Below, piece after piece: positions 57,297 to 64,000 of a stretch of DNA of 64,000 nucleotides. The DNA comes from Citrobacter amalonaticus Y19. GTDB taxonomy: Bacteria > Pseudomonadota > Gammaproteobacteria > Enterobacterales > Enterobacteriaceae. Every line of letters begins with the position of its first letter. Positions within the stretch are counted from its first letter, which is position 1. Made by a program: the position numbers and the translations under genes. The stretch lies in NCBI RefSeq assembly GCF_000981805.1, contig NZ_CP011133.1, positions 1 to 64,000 of the forward strand, given 5' to 3'. The notes beneath the pieces are model-generated. The model did no database searches, was not told where the DNA came from, and worked only from the letters and a program-made list of their open reading frames with translations.

Positions 57297-58370
57297 AAGT
57301 GCTTCAGAACCGAATACAGCTTCAACGATGAGATGCAAAGATTTTTTATCATCTGCTGATGCACGATTACCAATCTGATAATCGAAAGCTGTTAATAATG
57401 CACGTGGCATCTTTGCAGCTTTCATCATTGAGTAGCGGTCAAGCCAGGCCACCAGCGAACGAGTTGAACACGTTACTGATAAACGAGTGTCGGGAAGAAC
57501 ACCGTCCGGGAGTTTTGCACTGTTAGTATTGACACTAGTGTCAATTTCACCGGTGATATTCTTGCCTACAAAAAGACCGCGAATCATATTCGCAACGTCA
57601 ACAAATTTCTCCGCGACTTTGGTGTCGGGGATATATTTGGTAATCAATTTAGTCTCGGTCTCTTTTGGCATATAGTCAGCAGTGATAAACATATAGCGGT
57701 CAAGGTTGGCCACATTTAATGTTTTCACACCGCCATAAACGCCAGTAAAATCGCCCTGACCAATCGAGTTAGCCGTTGCAACAAATCTGAAGTTCGGGTG
57801 CTGTTTAATTACCTCGTTGGTTTCAGGAATAACTAAATTCCCTCCTTCGAGGATGGCGTTAAAGGCATTGGCACAGGATGGGTCTAATTGATCGTACTCA
57901 TCGAGTAGGAAAATCAGTCCATACTTGTACGCCAGCGTCAGTGGGCCATGAACAAAAACAGTCTTGGTATCACCGGTCAGTTCATTACACTGAAGCCGGA
58001 GACCGCCAATGAGATTGTTAATATCCAGGTCTTGTGAAGCTGTAGTTTTCATGACAGGCCAGTTAAGTCTTGCTGCTACTTGTTCGACAACACTGGTTTT
58101 GCCACAACCTGTTGGGCCAGAGATCCACAGAGACTGATTTTGTGGATAGTTAATCCACATCAGTACAGATGAACGCAAATACGCTTCAAAAACATAGTCG
58201 TCATTCTGTTTAGGCACGAATGCACTAAATGGATTGGCTGAGTCAAATCCCTGGAACGGTTTCACTTTATCCATCTGATGTTCTGGTACAACAATACCAA
58301 ATACAGAAGGGTGGACAGGTGTAGAGCGCGCCATGATTTCAACAGACAGGTTTGCGAAATTAGTAGTCAT
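57291..58370 (-). CDS. MoxR/CobS-type AAA+ ATPase, 359 aa
   Basis: Walker A ISGPTGCGKTSVVEQ (about residues 84-98), Walker B YGLIFLLDEYDQLDPS, sensor RFVATANSIGQGDFTGVYGG, and arginine-finger region LDRYMFITADY. The N-terminus (PFQGFDSANPFSAFVPKQN) resembles CobS. The start at 58370 follows GAGG. With the DUF3150 and vWA genes it forms the MoxR-vWA module, downstream of a gene preceded by the structured leader RNA. Confidence 0.9.
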   Translation of the reverse strand: MTTNFANLSVEIMARSTPVHPSVFGIVVPEHQMDKVKPFQGFDSANPFSAFVPKQNDDYVFEAYLRSSVLMWINYPQNQSLWISGPTGCGKTSVVEQVAARLNWPVMKTTASQDLDINNLIGGLRLQCNELTGDTKTVFVHGPLTLAYKYGLIFLLDEYDQLDPSCANAFNAILEGGNLVIPETNEVIKQHPNFRFVATANSIGQGDFTGVYGGVKTLNVANLDRYMFITADYMPKETETKLITKYIPDTKVAEKFVDVANMIRGLFVGKNITGEIDTSVNTNSAKLPDGVLPDTRLSVTCSTRSLVAWLDRYSMMKAAKMPRALLTAFDYQIGNRASADDKKSLHLIVEAVFGSEALK

Positions 58371-58427
58371 GATATACCTCATTAAATTAGATAGATTTAA
58401 GAATTAAAAAAATTAAGAAGAATGATG

Positions 58428-58805
58428 CTATGCAGCAATATCAGCACGTACTAAATCAACATGCTTATAATTGCGGCTTACACTGCCACTGTTATCAACA
58501 CTGGTTACCTTTGGGGCATACGTTACATAAGAGACGATACCACGGGCACTCAATGCAGAGACCAGAACGGGCATAAAAAAGGTTTTGGCATAAACAAGTA
58601 CGCCGTCAGCCTTATATTTATTGCAGAGAGATGTAGCGATTTCAGCGAATTCTTTAGCCTTATCGGTCATAACATCTTCTGAAGGACAGGTATTAAAGGT
58701 CAACAGTTCACGTAATGCGTGTGATACTTGCTGATCAACATCAATAACGCCCATTTCCCGTTGTTCCGGGGATGCAAGATATGCAGTCATATTTACAAGA
58801 AACAT
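58428..58805 (-). CDS. Hypothetical protein, 125 aa
   Basis: Start at 58805 (MFLVNMTAYLASPEQREMGVIDVDQQVSHALREL) with GAGGAG seven bases upstream. Alpha-beta protein (ADGVLVYAKTFFMPVLVSALSARGIVSYVTYAP). The first reading frame after the structured leader at 58931-59104 and probably the first gene of the MoxR-DUF3150-vWA operon. Function unknown. Confidence 0.75.
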   Translation of the reverse strand: MFLVNMTAYLASPEQREMGVIDVDQQVSHALRELLTFNTCPSEDVMTDKAKEFAEIATSLCNKYKADGVLVYAKTFFMPVLVSALSARGIVSYVTYAPKVTSVDNSGSVSRNYKHVDLVRADIAA

Positions 58806-58930
58806 GATCAGACTCCTCATTTAAAAAGATTAGTGAATTAGATAAATTAAGCCTTACATGAAGGCTGAAGTTAGGTACTAGTTTCAGTTTGGGAGTGACT
58901 GAGGCACTTGTTGTTGTCTACGTGACAACG

Positions 58931-59104
58931 AAACACCTTTTTCGACGGACAAAAAAGCCTGCCGCTTATGTGAGCCGCAGGCTATCGAATTTGTTTAGGC
59001 GAGAAAAATCCTTGTGAATACCAGGAGGTATTCAGGAGTGGCTTGAGCGCCGAATTTAGAAGGTGTTTAAAGGCAGTTGCCTGAAGTTAAGCGGACTAAG
59101 CCGC
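58931..59104 (-). ncRNA. Structured 5' leader RNA, copy A
   Basis: Homologous to copy B (62866-63021). From the 5' end on the minus strand: hairpin GCGGCTTAGTCCGC, UUAACUUC, strand AAACACCTT, then CGGCGC, a stem-loop GAATACC-TCCT-GGTATTC, CGCC, TTCGA, a terminator-like hairpin GCCTGC ... GCAGGC followed by T6, then TCGAA and AAGGTGTTT closing the structure. Sequence in the stems differs from copy B but pairing is kept. Promoter at 59111-59139. It precedes the 125-aa gene and the MoxR-vWA operon. Confidence 0.7.
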
Positions 59105-59110
59105 TATTTA

Positions 59111-59139
59111 AAGATAATAAAGGATGTGTAATTGGTCAA
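59111..59139 (-). promoter_or_regulatory. Promoter of leader RNA copy A
   Basis: TTGACC at 59134-59139, 17-nt spacer, TATCTT at 59111-59116. The same -35 and spacing are found in front of copy B. Confidence 0.7.
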
Positions 59140-59145
59140 GCAAAA

Positions 59146-59176
59146 AAAAAGCCCAGTTTTAAACTGGGCTCAATAA
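59146..59176 (-). terminator. Intrinsic terminator after the exonuclease gene
   Basis: GCCCAGTTTAAAACTGGGC followed by T9 on the minus strand. Confidence 0.9.
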
Positions 59177-60286
59177 TTAAAAAACAACGAATTGTTGGGC
59201 TGAGTCTGTCTCTTCTGCACCAGGTGATACCAGTACGGAATTGTCATCCAAAGGAATGTAGACAGTATCAGTCAGAGTTGATTTATATTCATAGGTACTT
59301 AGTGAATTTCGTACCGATGACTGACCGTAACATTCTGGATGATGTTTCGGGTCAATAGATAATTTATCGCAGATTCGTTTGTAGCTCGGTTTTTCCGGTA
59401 CGCGAGACTGAAGAAAACGAAAGCCAAAGCCATCGATTCTAACAAGCTCGTTATAGGAAAAGCCAACAGAAACACCAAGACCCTGGATCAATAAATTGAC
59501 CGAGTTCTGGTATTCTTCGAACTGCTTTTTCTTTAAAGCTAACTCTTTCTCCATCTGCTGCAATGTTCCAACTTGTCTGGCTATGTCTACCACACGAGCT
59601 TCCAGGTCGTCTGGAAGCTTAAAGCCTTGTGTATGAGACATGATTACAGGATCAGAGATAAGTAAAATATCTTTTTCCTTATCAAACGGCATAGCTGTTT
59701 TTGTCTGAACCCTATTCCAGAAATATTCGCAGGCAACCTGGACGCGATAAAACGCTTTCTCCGAAGGCATAATTTTAAAGACCTTGGTCTGGTCAGTTGC
59801 TGACCAGAACACAAGATATGCCTGGGGTGCGCCTGTTGTCAGCAGCTGGTGCTGAACTTGCCAGTAGTAATAACGAAATTCTGGCGATTTAGTTTCAAGC
59901 TGAAGAATAGAAAGATGTTTGCTCTCGCAAAGATTCTTTATCTCAAGGATTGAACCATCGTCAAATTGACCATCCAGTGAAGCAATCATGTAAGGATACT
60001 TTTTGTTCCTTACACAGAAAGGCAGGGCGATTTGTCCTATCTCTTTTTCGCAGTAACTTCTGGCAAGTGCTTCAAGCTTTTTACCAGCATCAACCTGTTT
60101 AATGACAGAAAGGTCTTCTGCCTGAATCAGGCCAGCGTATTGCAAATAGAGTTCGTAGGGCGTTTTAGTTGCACCTGGCTCCTCTAACAGAATTGGGGAG
60201 CATGTTGCAGTCACACCGGTTTTACGCCATTCGAGCCAGTCCTTTGAACCCTGCACAACATCAACGACTTCATAAATGTCAGACAT
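59177..60286 (-). CDS. YqaJ/lambda-type exonuclease, 369 aa
   Basis: PD-(D/E)XK nuclease of the YqaJ family: VVQGSKDWLEWRKTGVTAT near the start, then ASLDGQFDDGSILEIKNL, where the Asp and the EIK provide the metal site, and YYYWQVQHQLLTTGA. It degrades 5' strands of double-stranded DNA ends for a RecT/Bet annealase, here encoded just upstream. A later segment (QQMEKELALKKKQFEEYQ) is a coiled coil. The start at 60286 follows AAGGTG. Third gene of ssb-recT-exo. Confidence 0.9.
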   Translation of the reverse strand: MSDIYEVVDVVQGSKDWLEWRKTGVTATCSPILLEEPGATKTPYELYLQYAGLIQAEDLSVIKQVDAGKKLEALARSYCEKEIGQIALPFCVRNKKYPYMIASLDGQFDDGSILEIKNLCESKHLSILQLETKSPEFRYYYWQVQHQLLTTGAPQAYLVFWSATDQTKVFKIMPSEKAFYRVQVACEYFWNRVQTKTAMPFDKEKDILLISDPVIMSHTQGFKLPDDLEARVVDIARQVGTLQQMEKELALKKKQFEEYQNSVNLLIQGLGVSVGFSYNELVRIDGFGFRFLQSRVPEKPSYKRICDKLSIDPKHHPECYGQSSVRNSLSTYEYKSTLTDTVYIPLDDNSVLVSPGAEETDSAQQFVVF

Positions 60287-60343
60287 AATGATCACCTTAA
60301 GATAAATTTAGAAAGTTAGACCGGCAGTTTCCTGCCGGATAAG

Positions 60344-61900
60344 TTAAGCGGCCTGAAGATCTTCAATAAGACCTTCTACCATTTCTTTTAGAGGGGGGAA
60401 TGTCACATTGCTGAGAGCGGCATGAAGCCTGGTAAAATCAGAGGTATTAACAGCCTCAAGATATAACTGGTGTATTTCCACTGATTCGGCCTGGACTTCA
60501 CCAACCCATTTGGCCGCGTCGGTTTTAAACTCACCCTTACCCATTTTTTCGATGAAGTTAAGGACTTGAGTAAAATCGAAGCTACCTACTGCGTTAATTA
60601 AATGATTTTTGAGAAGTGCCCTTCGGGATTTTTCTAAAGATAAGCGAGCGAACGCCAGCTCACTTTCATTCAGATCGAAACTGCTTTTTGCATCGGTTAA
60701 AATAGTTTCGTATCCAAGCGTTTTTTCTGCGCGGCTTACTAACTTTTTAATTCTGCGTTCAACCCATTTTCTAACCCCGGGATGTTCAGACATTTCTTCA
60801 TTGGACTGCCCATTGGTTTCTGCGGGTGGGGGGAGAATATCATCAGCCGCACCGTTTACTTCGGCTGGAGGAGTATTTCCCTCAGCCGTATCGTTAACAT
60901 CGGTTGGTGTATTGCTCTTGATGTCCTGCTGCTCGGTTGAATTAGGTTCTTCAGCGAGCTTATTGAACTCGCCTTCAATAACTTTACCATCAGCCTTTTC
61001 AGTTTGGATAGTGGTATCCGTATTACCAGCCGTCCTGGCTTCTTGTCTAATCTCCATTTCAGCTTCAGCAGCTGCGACGGGTATTGTTGCTGTACGGAAA
61101 CCTTCACCACCAGCAGTGTTCAGATATTCAATCATCGAACTCAGGCGAGTACGGTTACCGGGAATTAAGTGTATGGTCTGCTTAATAGCAGACTTGAGCA
61201 CCATCTTCCACGGGAACTGAGTCCACGGAGAATACTGCCGTTTCTCCACTTTTGCCCAAGATTCGGATTTCGCCCGAGATTGAGCTAAATCCTGAAGGTC
61301 AATGAAAAATACCAGATGACGTCCATCCTTCATTAAATAGTCGACATAAGCCCCCCTGAACATGCCCCGATCTCCTAAATCACCCTGATCGGTGTTTGTG
61401 AGAACGAGTCCCCCTTTATAAGCAAAGGGGTCAAATTCGTGGTCTGGGCTGGAGCGACGACCATTGGTTTTAAATGAGTCCTTATCAAAAACTAATTCAG
61501 CCACAATGTCTTCGCATAAACCTTCATCGGTGGCCATCCTGCTGAGCCCAATATAGGACACGTCGAGAATGACACGACCATCGCGTGGAACCAGGTAAGC
61601 CTGCTTCTGCGCCGGGTCAAGAGTGAGGCCGCTACTTGCGAGCTGAAGGAATGCAGTTTCGAAGGACTTTGGATTATTAACTGCTATGTCAGCCAGGAAG
61701 TTATTATTGTTGACAATATGTTTTGCAAATACGCATTCACGTTCGAATGAGATATGCGGAGCACTGGAACCTGCGGATGCGAACATCTTATCCAGCGACA
61801 ACATATGTCGTGCAATACTGTCCATCTTTACGACAATATCGGAGTTGCCTTTATTGTTGTTAGAAGAGGAACCTGAGCTACGTGATTTATTTGAGTACAT
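60344..61900 (-). CDS. recT: RecT-family single-strand annealing protein, 518 aa
   Basis: Residues about 40-270 match RecT/Bet: FETAFLQLASSGLTLDPAQKQ, YLVPRDGRVILDVSYIGLSRMA, then WKMVLKSAIKQTIHLIP. A long acidic, low-complexity linker (270-380) and a helical C-terminal region follow, making it almost twice as long as lambda Bet. It anneals single strands made by the exonuclease next door. The N-terminus is Ser/Asn-rich (SRSSGSSSNNNKGNS). Preceded by the AGGTATATATG start form. Confidence 0.9.
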   Translation of the reverse strand: MYSNKSRSSGSSSNNNKGNSDIVVKMDSIARHMLSLDKMFASAGSSAPHISFERECVFAKHIVNNNNFLADIAVNNPKSFETAFLQLASSGLTLDPAQKQAYLVPRDGRVILDVSYIGLSRMATDEGLCEDIVAELVFDKDSFKTNGRRSSPDHEFDPFAYKGGLVLTNTDQGDLGDRGMFRGAYVDYLMKDGRHLVFFIDLQDLAQSRAKSESWAKVEKRQYSPWTQFPWKMVLKSAIKQTIHLIPGNRTRLSSMIEYLNTAGGEGFRTATIPVAAAEAEMEIRQEARTAGNTDTTIQTEKADGKVIEGEFNKLAEEPNSTEQQDIKSNTPTDVNDTAEGNTPPAEVNGAADDILPPPAETNGQSNEEMSEHPGVRKWVERRIKKLVSRAEKTLGYETILTDAKSSFDLNESELAFARLSLEKSRRALLKNHLINAVGSFDFTQVLNFIEKMGKGEFKTDAAKWVGEVQAESVEIHQLYLEAVNTSDFTRLHAALSNVTFPPLKEMVEGLIEDLQAA

Positions 61901-61939
61901 ATATACCTCATTAAATTAAATATATTAAAAAGTTAAAAA

Positions 61940-61970
61940 GAAGAAGGTTGCTGATAAATCAGCAACCAGT
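61940..61970 (-). terminator. Hairpin between ssb and recT
   Basis: GGTTGCTGATTTATCAGCAACC followed by a pyrimidine run (TTCTTCTTTT) on the minus strand. An attenuator-like intergenic hairpin. Confidence 0.65.
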
Positions 61971-61974
61971 CATA

Positions 61975-62739
61975 TCAACCGCGAACTGATGAATATGCGT
62001 TGGTTAATGTTTCCGGCCCGGTAGAGCTTAATTGTTCATTAAGTTTCATACGGGCTGCAATGACGGCTGCTGTCGAATTATCGGCTGGCAGAGTTGTCCA
62101 GGCTTGCATGTTGACTGGGCGCTTAGAGGTAGCCACTTGCGGACGTGATGTCTGCACGGCTCTATTCTTAGCGTCCAACTTCTGCGAAGTGTCTGGCTTC
62201 TTCTTTTCTGACTGTTTATTGTTGTCTGGTAATATAGACTCATTTCCAGGGTGAAGCTGTTTTTGCTCGGCATAGACTGTTCTCCATTTTTCAGAAGCAG
62301 TTCTTACCTCTTCATCAGACATTTTCTGCCACTTCATATCGTCCTTTAGTTTTTGCGCTACTTCAGGGGATAACGTAGTGCCGGTTGATGTCGATGTTGC
62401 CTTTACAGTTTCATTTGCACGGGTATCAATTGATTGGCCAGTCTGAATGATTCGAGCCATGAAAACATGAAACTCAGTCCTCATTTGGTCAATACCGTTT
62501 TTTGTATAACGGAATGATCGAGCTAATGCCTCGATATACATTTCGGTATTCATTTGAATATTGTCACGTAGAAAATCCGCGACTTTACCAAATGCTTTTA
62601 TCGAATAGAACTCGGTCTGGGACTTGCCGCTGATGGACATGTCACAGCGTAAACGAAAATAAATATACGAATCTGAATTATCAGATGCGGGCATATACTT
62701 AGGTTCTATCGCAACAATACCCTTTGCTCTGGATTGCAT
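61975..62739 (-). CDS. ssb: Single-stranded DNA-binding protein-like, 254 aa
   Basis: The N-terminal 110 residues look like an OB-fold SSB (YIYFRLRCDMSISGKSQTEFYSIKAFGKVADFLRDNI, MYIEALARSFRYTKNGIDQM, EFHVFMARII). The rest is a long polar linker and a C-terminal helix that lacks the acidic DDDIPF tip of bacterial SSB. First gene of the ssb-recT-exo operon, transcribed through leader RNA copy B. Confidence 0.75.
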   Translation of the reverse strand: MQSRAKGIVAIEPKYMPASDNSDSYIYFRLRCDMSISGKSQTEFYSIKAFGKVADFLRDNIQMNTEMYIEALARSFRYTKNGIDQMRTEFHVFMARIIQTGQSIDTRANETVKATSTSTGTTLSPEVAQKLKDDMKWQKMSDEEVRTASEKWRTVYAEQKQLHPGNESILPDNNKQSEKKKPDTSQKLDAKNRAVQTSRPQVATSKRPVNMQAWTTLPADNSTAAVIAARMKLNEQLSSTGPETLTNAYSSVRG

Positions 62740-62865
62740 AGTTTATACCTCATAAATTTTTAAATTAAGAAAGTTAGAAAATTTAGTGCTATAGGCACAA
62801 GAATTAGAAAGATTGATGAAGCATCCAGTTAGAGTGCTGGACTCACGCTATCCTCAACAAGAGGA
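62740..62865 (-). other. Untranslated spacer between leader RNA and ssb
   Basis: About 125 nt of leader after the structured RNA, with a GTGCTATAGGCAC hairpin near 62787 and the AT-rich GAGGTATA start region. Confidence 0.5.
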
Positions 62866-63021
62866 AAAACACCTTTTTCGACGGCGCAGAAAACACGATG
62901 CATGATGCACCGTGTGTCGAATTCTATGGGCGTAGGGAAGCCGTGCGAATGAACATATTCATTCAGGGATGGCGCGTTGCCGAAATAAAGAGTGTTAAAA
63001 GAAGTTAAGCGGTATGTCCGC
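62866..63021 (-). ncRNA. Structured 5' leader RNA, copy B
   Basis: Same order of elements as copy A: GCGGACATACCGC hairpin, TTAACTTC, AACACTCTTT, TTCGGC, stem-loop GAATGAA-TATG-TTCATTC, GCCC, GAATTCGA, terminator-like hairpin ACACGGTGCAT-C-ATGCATCGTGT with TTTTCTG, then CCGTCGAAAAAGGTGTT. Conserved single-stranded words and compensated stems support a folded RNA. Promoter at 63028-63056. It precedes the ssb-recT-exo operon. Confidence 0.7.
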
Positions 63022-63027
63022 GATATA

Positions 63028-63056
63028 AGATTATGATACGACGTTGGGTTGGTCAA
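63028..63056 (-). promoter_or_regulatory. Promoter of leader RNA copy B
   Basis: TTGACC at 63051-63056, 17-nt spacer, TAATCT at 63028-63033. Confidence 0.7.
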
Positions 63057-63067
63057 TCCAGAAAAGA

Positions 63068-63094
63068 AAAAAACCCAGCTTTCGCTGGGTTTTT
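63068..63094. terminator. Bidirectional intrinsic terminator
   Basis: AACCCAGC-TTTC-GCTGGGTT with T-runs on both strands, ending the zinc-finger gene before the copy B promoter. Confidence 0.9.
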
Positions 63095-63105
63095 GTTGGG
63101 AGGTA

Positions 63106-63606
63106 TTAGCATAACAAGCGTTCCAGACGCTTCCATGTTTGGATTGCCATGTCGGTTGATGCATCTGATATCTCTTTATAGAGATTGGTATTTCGCCGTT
63201 CATAATAACCTGGATAGATGAGCCTATGCAGGCAATCATCTAACCTTGAAAGATCTCCAAAGTCGTGAGCGCCTACATTGATTTTTGCTCTGATTGCCAG
63301 TATATCTCCCTCTATTTTCATGAGCTCAATGAGCTCATGCATTTCGAAGAAAATATTAGACTGATAACGACCAGCATGTTCTTCGCATTCGATGCTATCG
63401 CATACGTCACATACTTCAGCGTTACAGGAATGATAACCGCAGTGATTGCACGTATAAGAGAATCGCTGATTTATTGCCCCTGCAACACAGTCTTCATAAA
63501 TCCGATGTCGGCAGTCATGACCACAATTTTCGCACTCTGCAATCATTGTGTAATCATCCAGTTCCATACCACCTGGCTCAATGCTACTACCATAGACAAT
63601 TGTCAT
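63106..63606 (-). CDS. Cys-rich zinc-binding protein, 166 aa
   Basis: Start at 63606 (MTIVYGSSIEPGGMELDDYTM) after GAGG. The first 80 residues hold a dense set of knuckles: CENCGHDCRH, YEDCVAG, YTCNHCGYHSCNAEVCDVCDSIEC. The remainder is helical. Possible adaptor or nucleic-acid-binding protein upstream of the recombination operon. Family not recognised. Confidence 0.75.
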   Translation of the reverse strand: MTIVYGSSIEPGGMELDDYTMIAECENCGHDCRHRIYEDCVAGAINQRFSYTCNHCGYHSCNAEVCDVCDSIECEEHAGRYQSNIFFEMHELIELMKIEGDILAIRAKINVGAHDFGDLSRLDDCLHRLIYPGYYERRNTNLYKEISDASTDMAIQTWKRLERLLC

Positions 63607-63668
63607 AATATACCTCATATATTTAAAATATTAAAAAGATTAGGCTTATAGCCTGAATTAAGAATATT

Positions 63669-64000
63669 TTAGCTTTCGGCGAGTACTTGCATAACCCAAA
63701 TGCCGCGACGTTTTTCGTTAAGGAGAGTACGATACCCTGTAACCTTACCGCTTTCGTCAAACACTTGTGCTTTGTCGGTTCTTACTTCAGACTCTTTCCA
63801 GACTGAAACGATATCTCCAACTTTTGCTCCACAAGTCTCCACAGCACTTTTGAGCCCAACAGCCCAAATTTCATGATCTTTACCACCACTATGAATTTTG
63901 ACTAAATACGATTTATCGTTACTAGGATCGTGTTTCCAGTTTTCGAGACCGCAGTAAACAAGCGTTCCTTCATAACGATGGTTTGCATATTTGGCTTTGT
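63669..64000 (-). CDS. C-terminal part of a larger plasmid protein (partial)
   Basis: The reading frame enters from beyond the window end and stops at 63669. The visible part contains YEGTLVYCGLENWKHDPSNDKSYLV, IWAVGLKSAVETCGAKVGDIVSVW and a tail RRGIWVMQVLAES. This WGVxLxxA...GD.V pattern is the C-terminal module seen in many plasmid primases, relaxases and KfrB-like proteins. The catalytic part would be upstream, outside the window. Confidence 0.7.
   Translation of the reverse strand, partial: KAKYANHRYEGTLVYCGLENWKHDPSNDKSYLVKIHSGGKDHEIWAVGLKSAVETCGAKVGDIVSVWKESEVRTDKAQVFDESGKVTGYRTLLNEKRRGIWVMQVLAES

Noticed and set aside
60609..61220. 203-codon plus-strand frame
   Set aside because: Antisense to the low-complexity part of recT; Ser-rich composition arises from the reverse complement.
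58931..63021. Reading the two leader RNAs as plus-strand small RNAs
   Set aside because: Pairing is symmetrical, but the TTGACC promoters, the T-runs after the internal hairpins and the downstream genes all point to the minus strand. Plus-strand transcription is not excluded.
62829..63239. 136-codon open frame on the minus strand
   Set aside because: It lies across leader RNA copy B, its promoter, a terminator and the end of the zinc-finger gene. It has no ribosome-binding site and its sequence looks random.
1..64000. tRNA genes, rRNA genes, complete IS elements, integrons or antibiotic-resistance genes
   Set aside because: I looked for characteristic motifs and protein families and saw none in the window.

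Overview
The window looks like part of a large self-transmissible plasmid (or a closely related integrative element) of an Enterobacterales host. The host is inferred from a CcdAB pair, E. coli-like intrinsic terminators and Shine-Dalgarno sites, sigma70-like promoters, and an F-type TraF/TraH/TraG/TraN set. The transfer, recombination and regulation genes follow the order known from SXT/R391 and IncA/C elements: ssb-recT-exonuclease, MoxR/CobS ATPase, DUF3150-like protein, CobT-like vWA protein, traF-traH-traG, lytic transglycosylase, FlhDC-type activator, MobI-like protein. Most of the cargo is unfamiliar. I see no replication initiator, complete insertion sequence, antibiotic-resistance gene, tRNA, rRNA or CRISPR array.

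Layout. 1-0.9 kb: a tandem 55/56-bp repeat array split by a 373-bp Tn7-like mini-element with a 5-bp target duplication. 1-35 kb: a long accessory region of small, mostly uncharacterised genes, nearly all on the minus strand, in short operons. At least fifteen operons start with the same promoter block, CTTCGTC then 16-17 nt then a -10 hexamer. Recognisable products are an HNH endonuclease, an Xre/RES toxin-antitoxin pair, CcdAB, a glutaredoxin-like protein, a HAD phosphatase of the RNA-repair-associated group, a DinG-type helicase, a leucine-rich-repeat protein, several zinc-ribbon proteins, a frameshifted Lar-like gene and clusters of paralogous small membrane proteins. 35-37.5 kb: a non-coding stretch with repeats, a MobI-like gene and a probable oriT region. 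37.5-40.7 kb: a plus-strand operon of parM, a parR-like gene, a lytic transglycosylase and FlhD/FlhC-type activators. 40.8-51 kb: a lipoprotein and the mating-pair-stabilisation genes traN, traG, traH and traF. 51-64 kb: minus-strand genes for DNA recombination (SSB, RecT, YqaJ exonuclease) and the vWA/DUF3150/MoxR module, with AT-rich spacers and uniform start sites.

How it may fit together. The FlhDC-like pair is the obvious candidate master activator of transfer, and possibly of the dispersed promoter family. The MobI-like protein and the repeat region beside it should form the transfer origin. ParM/ParR and the two toxin-antitoxin pairs would maintain the plasmid. The ssb-recT-exo and MoxR-vWA operons would process incoming or damaged DNA. 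These two operons share the most unusual feature of the window: homologous, covarying, structured 5' leader RNAs of about 160-175 nt, each behind a TTGACC promoter and each carrying a terminator-like hairpin.
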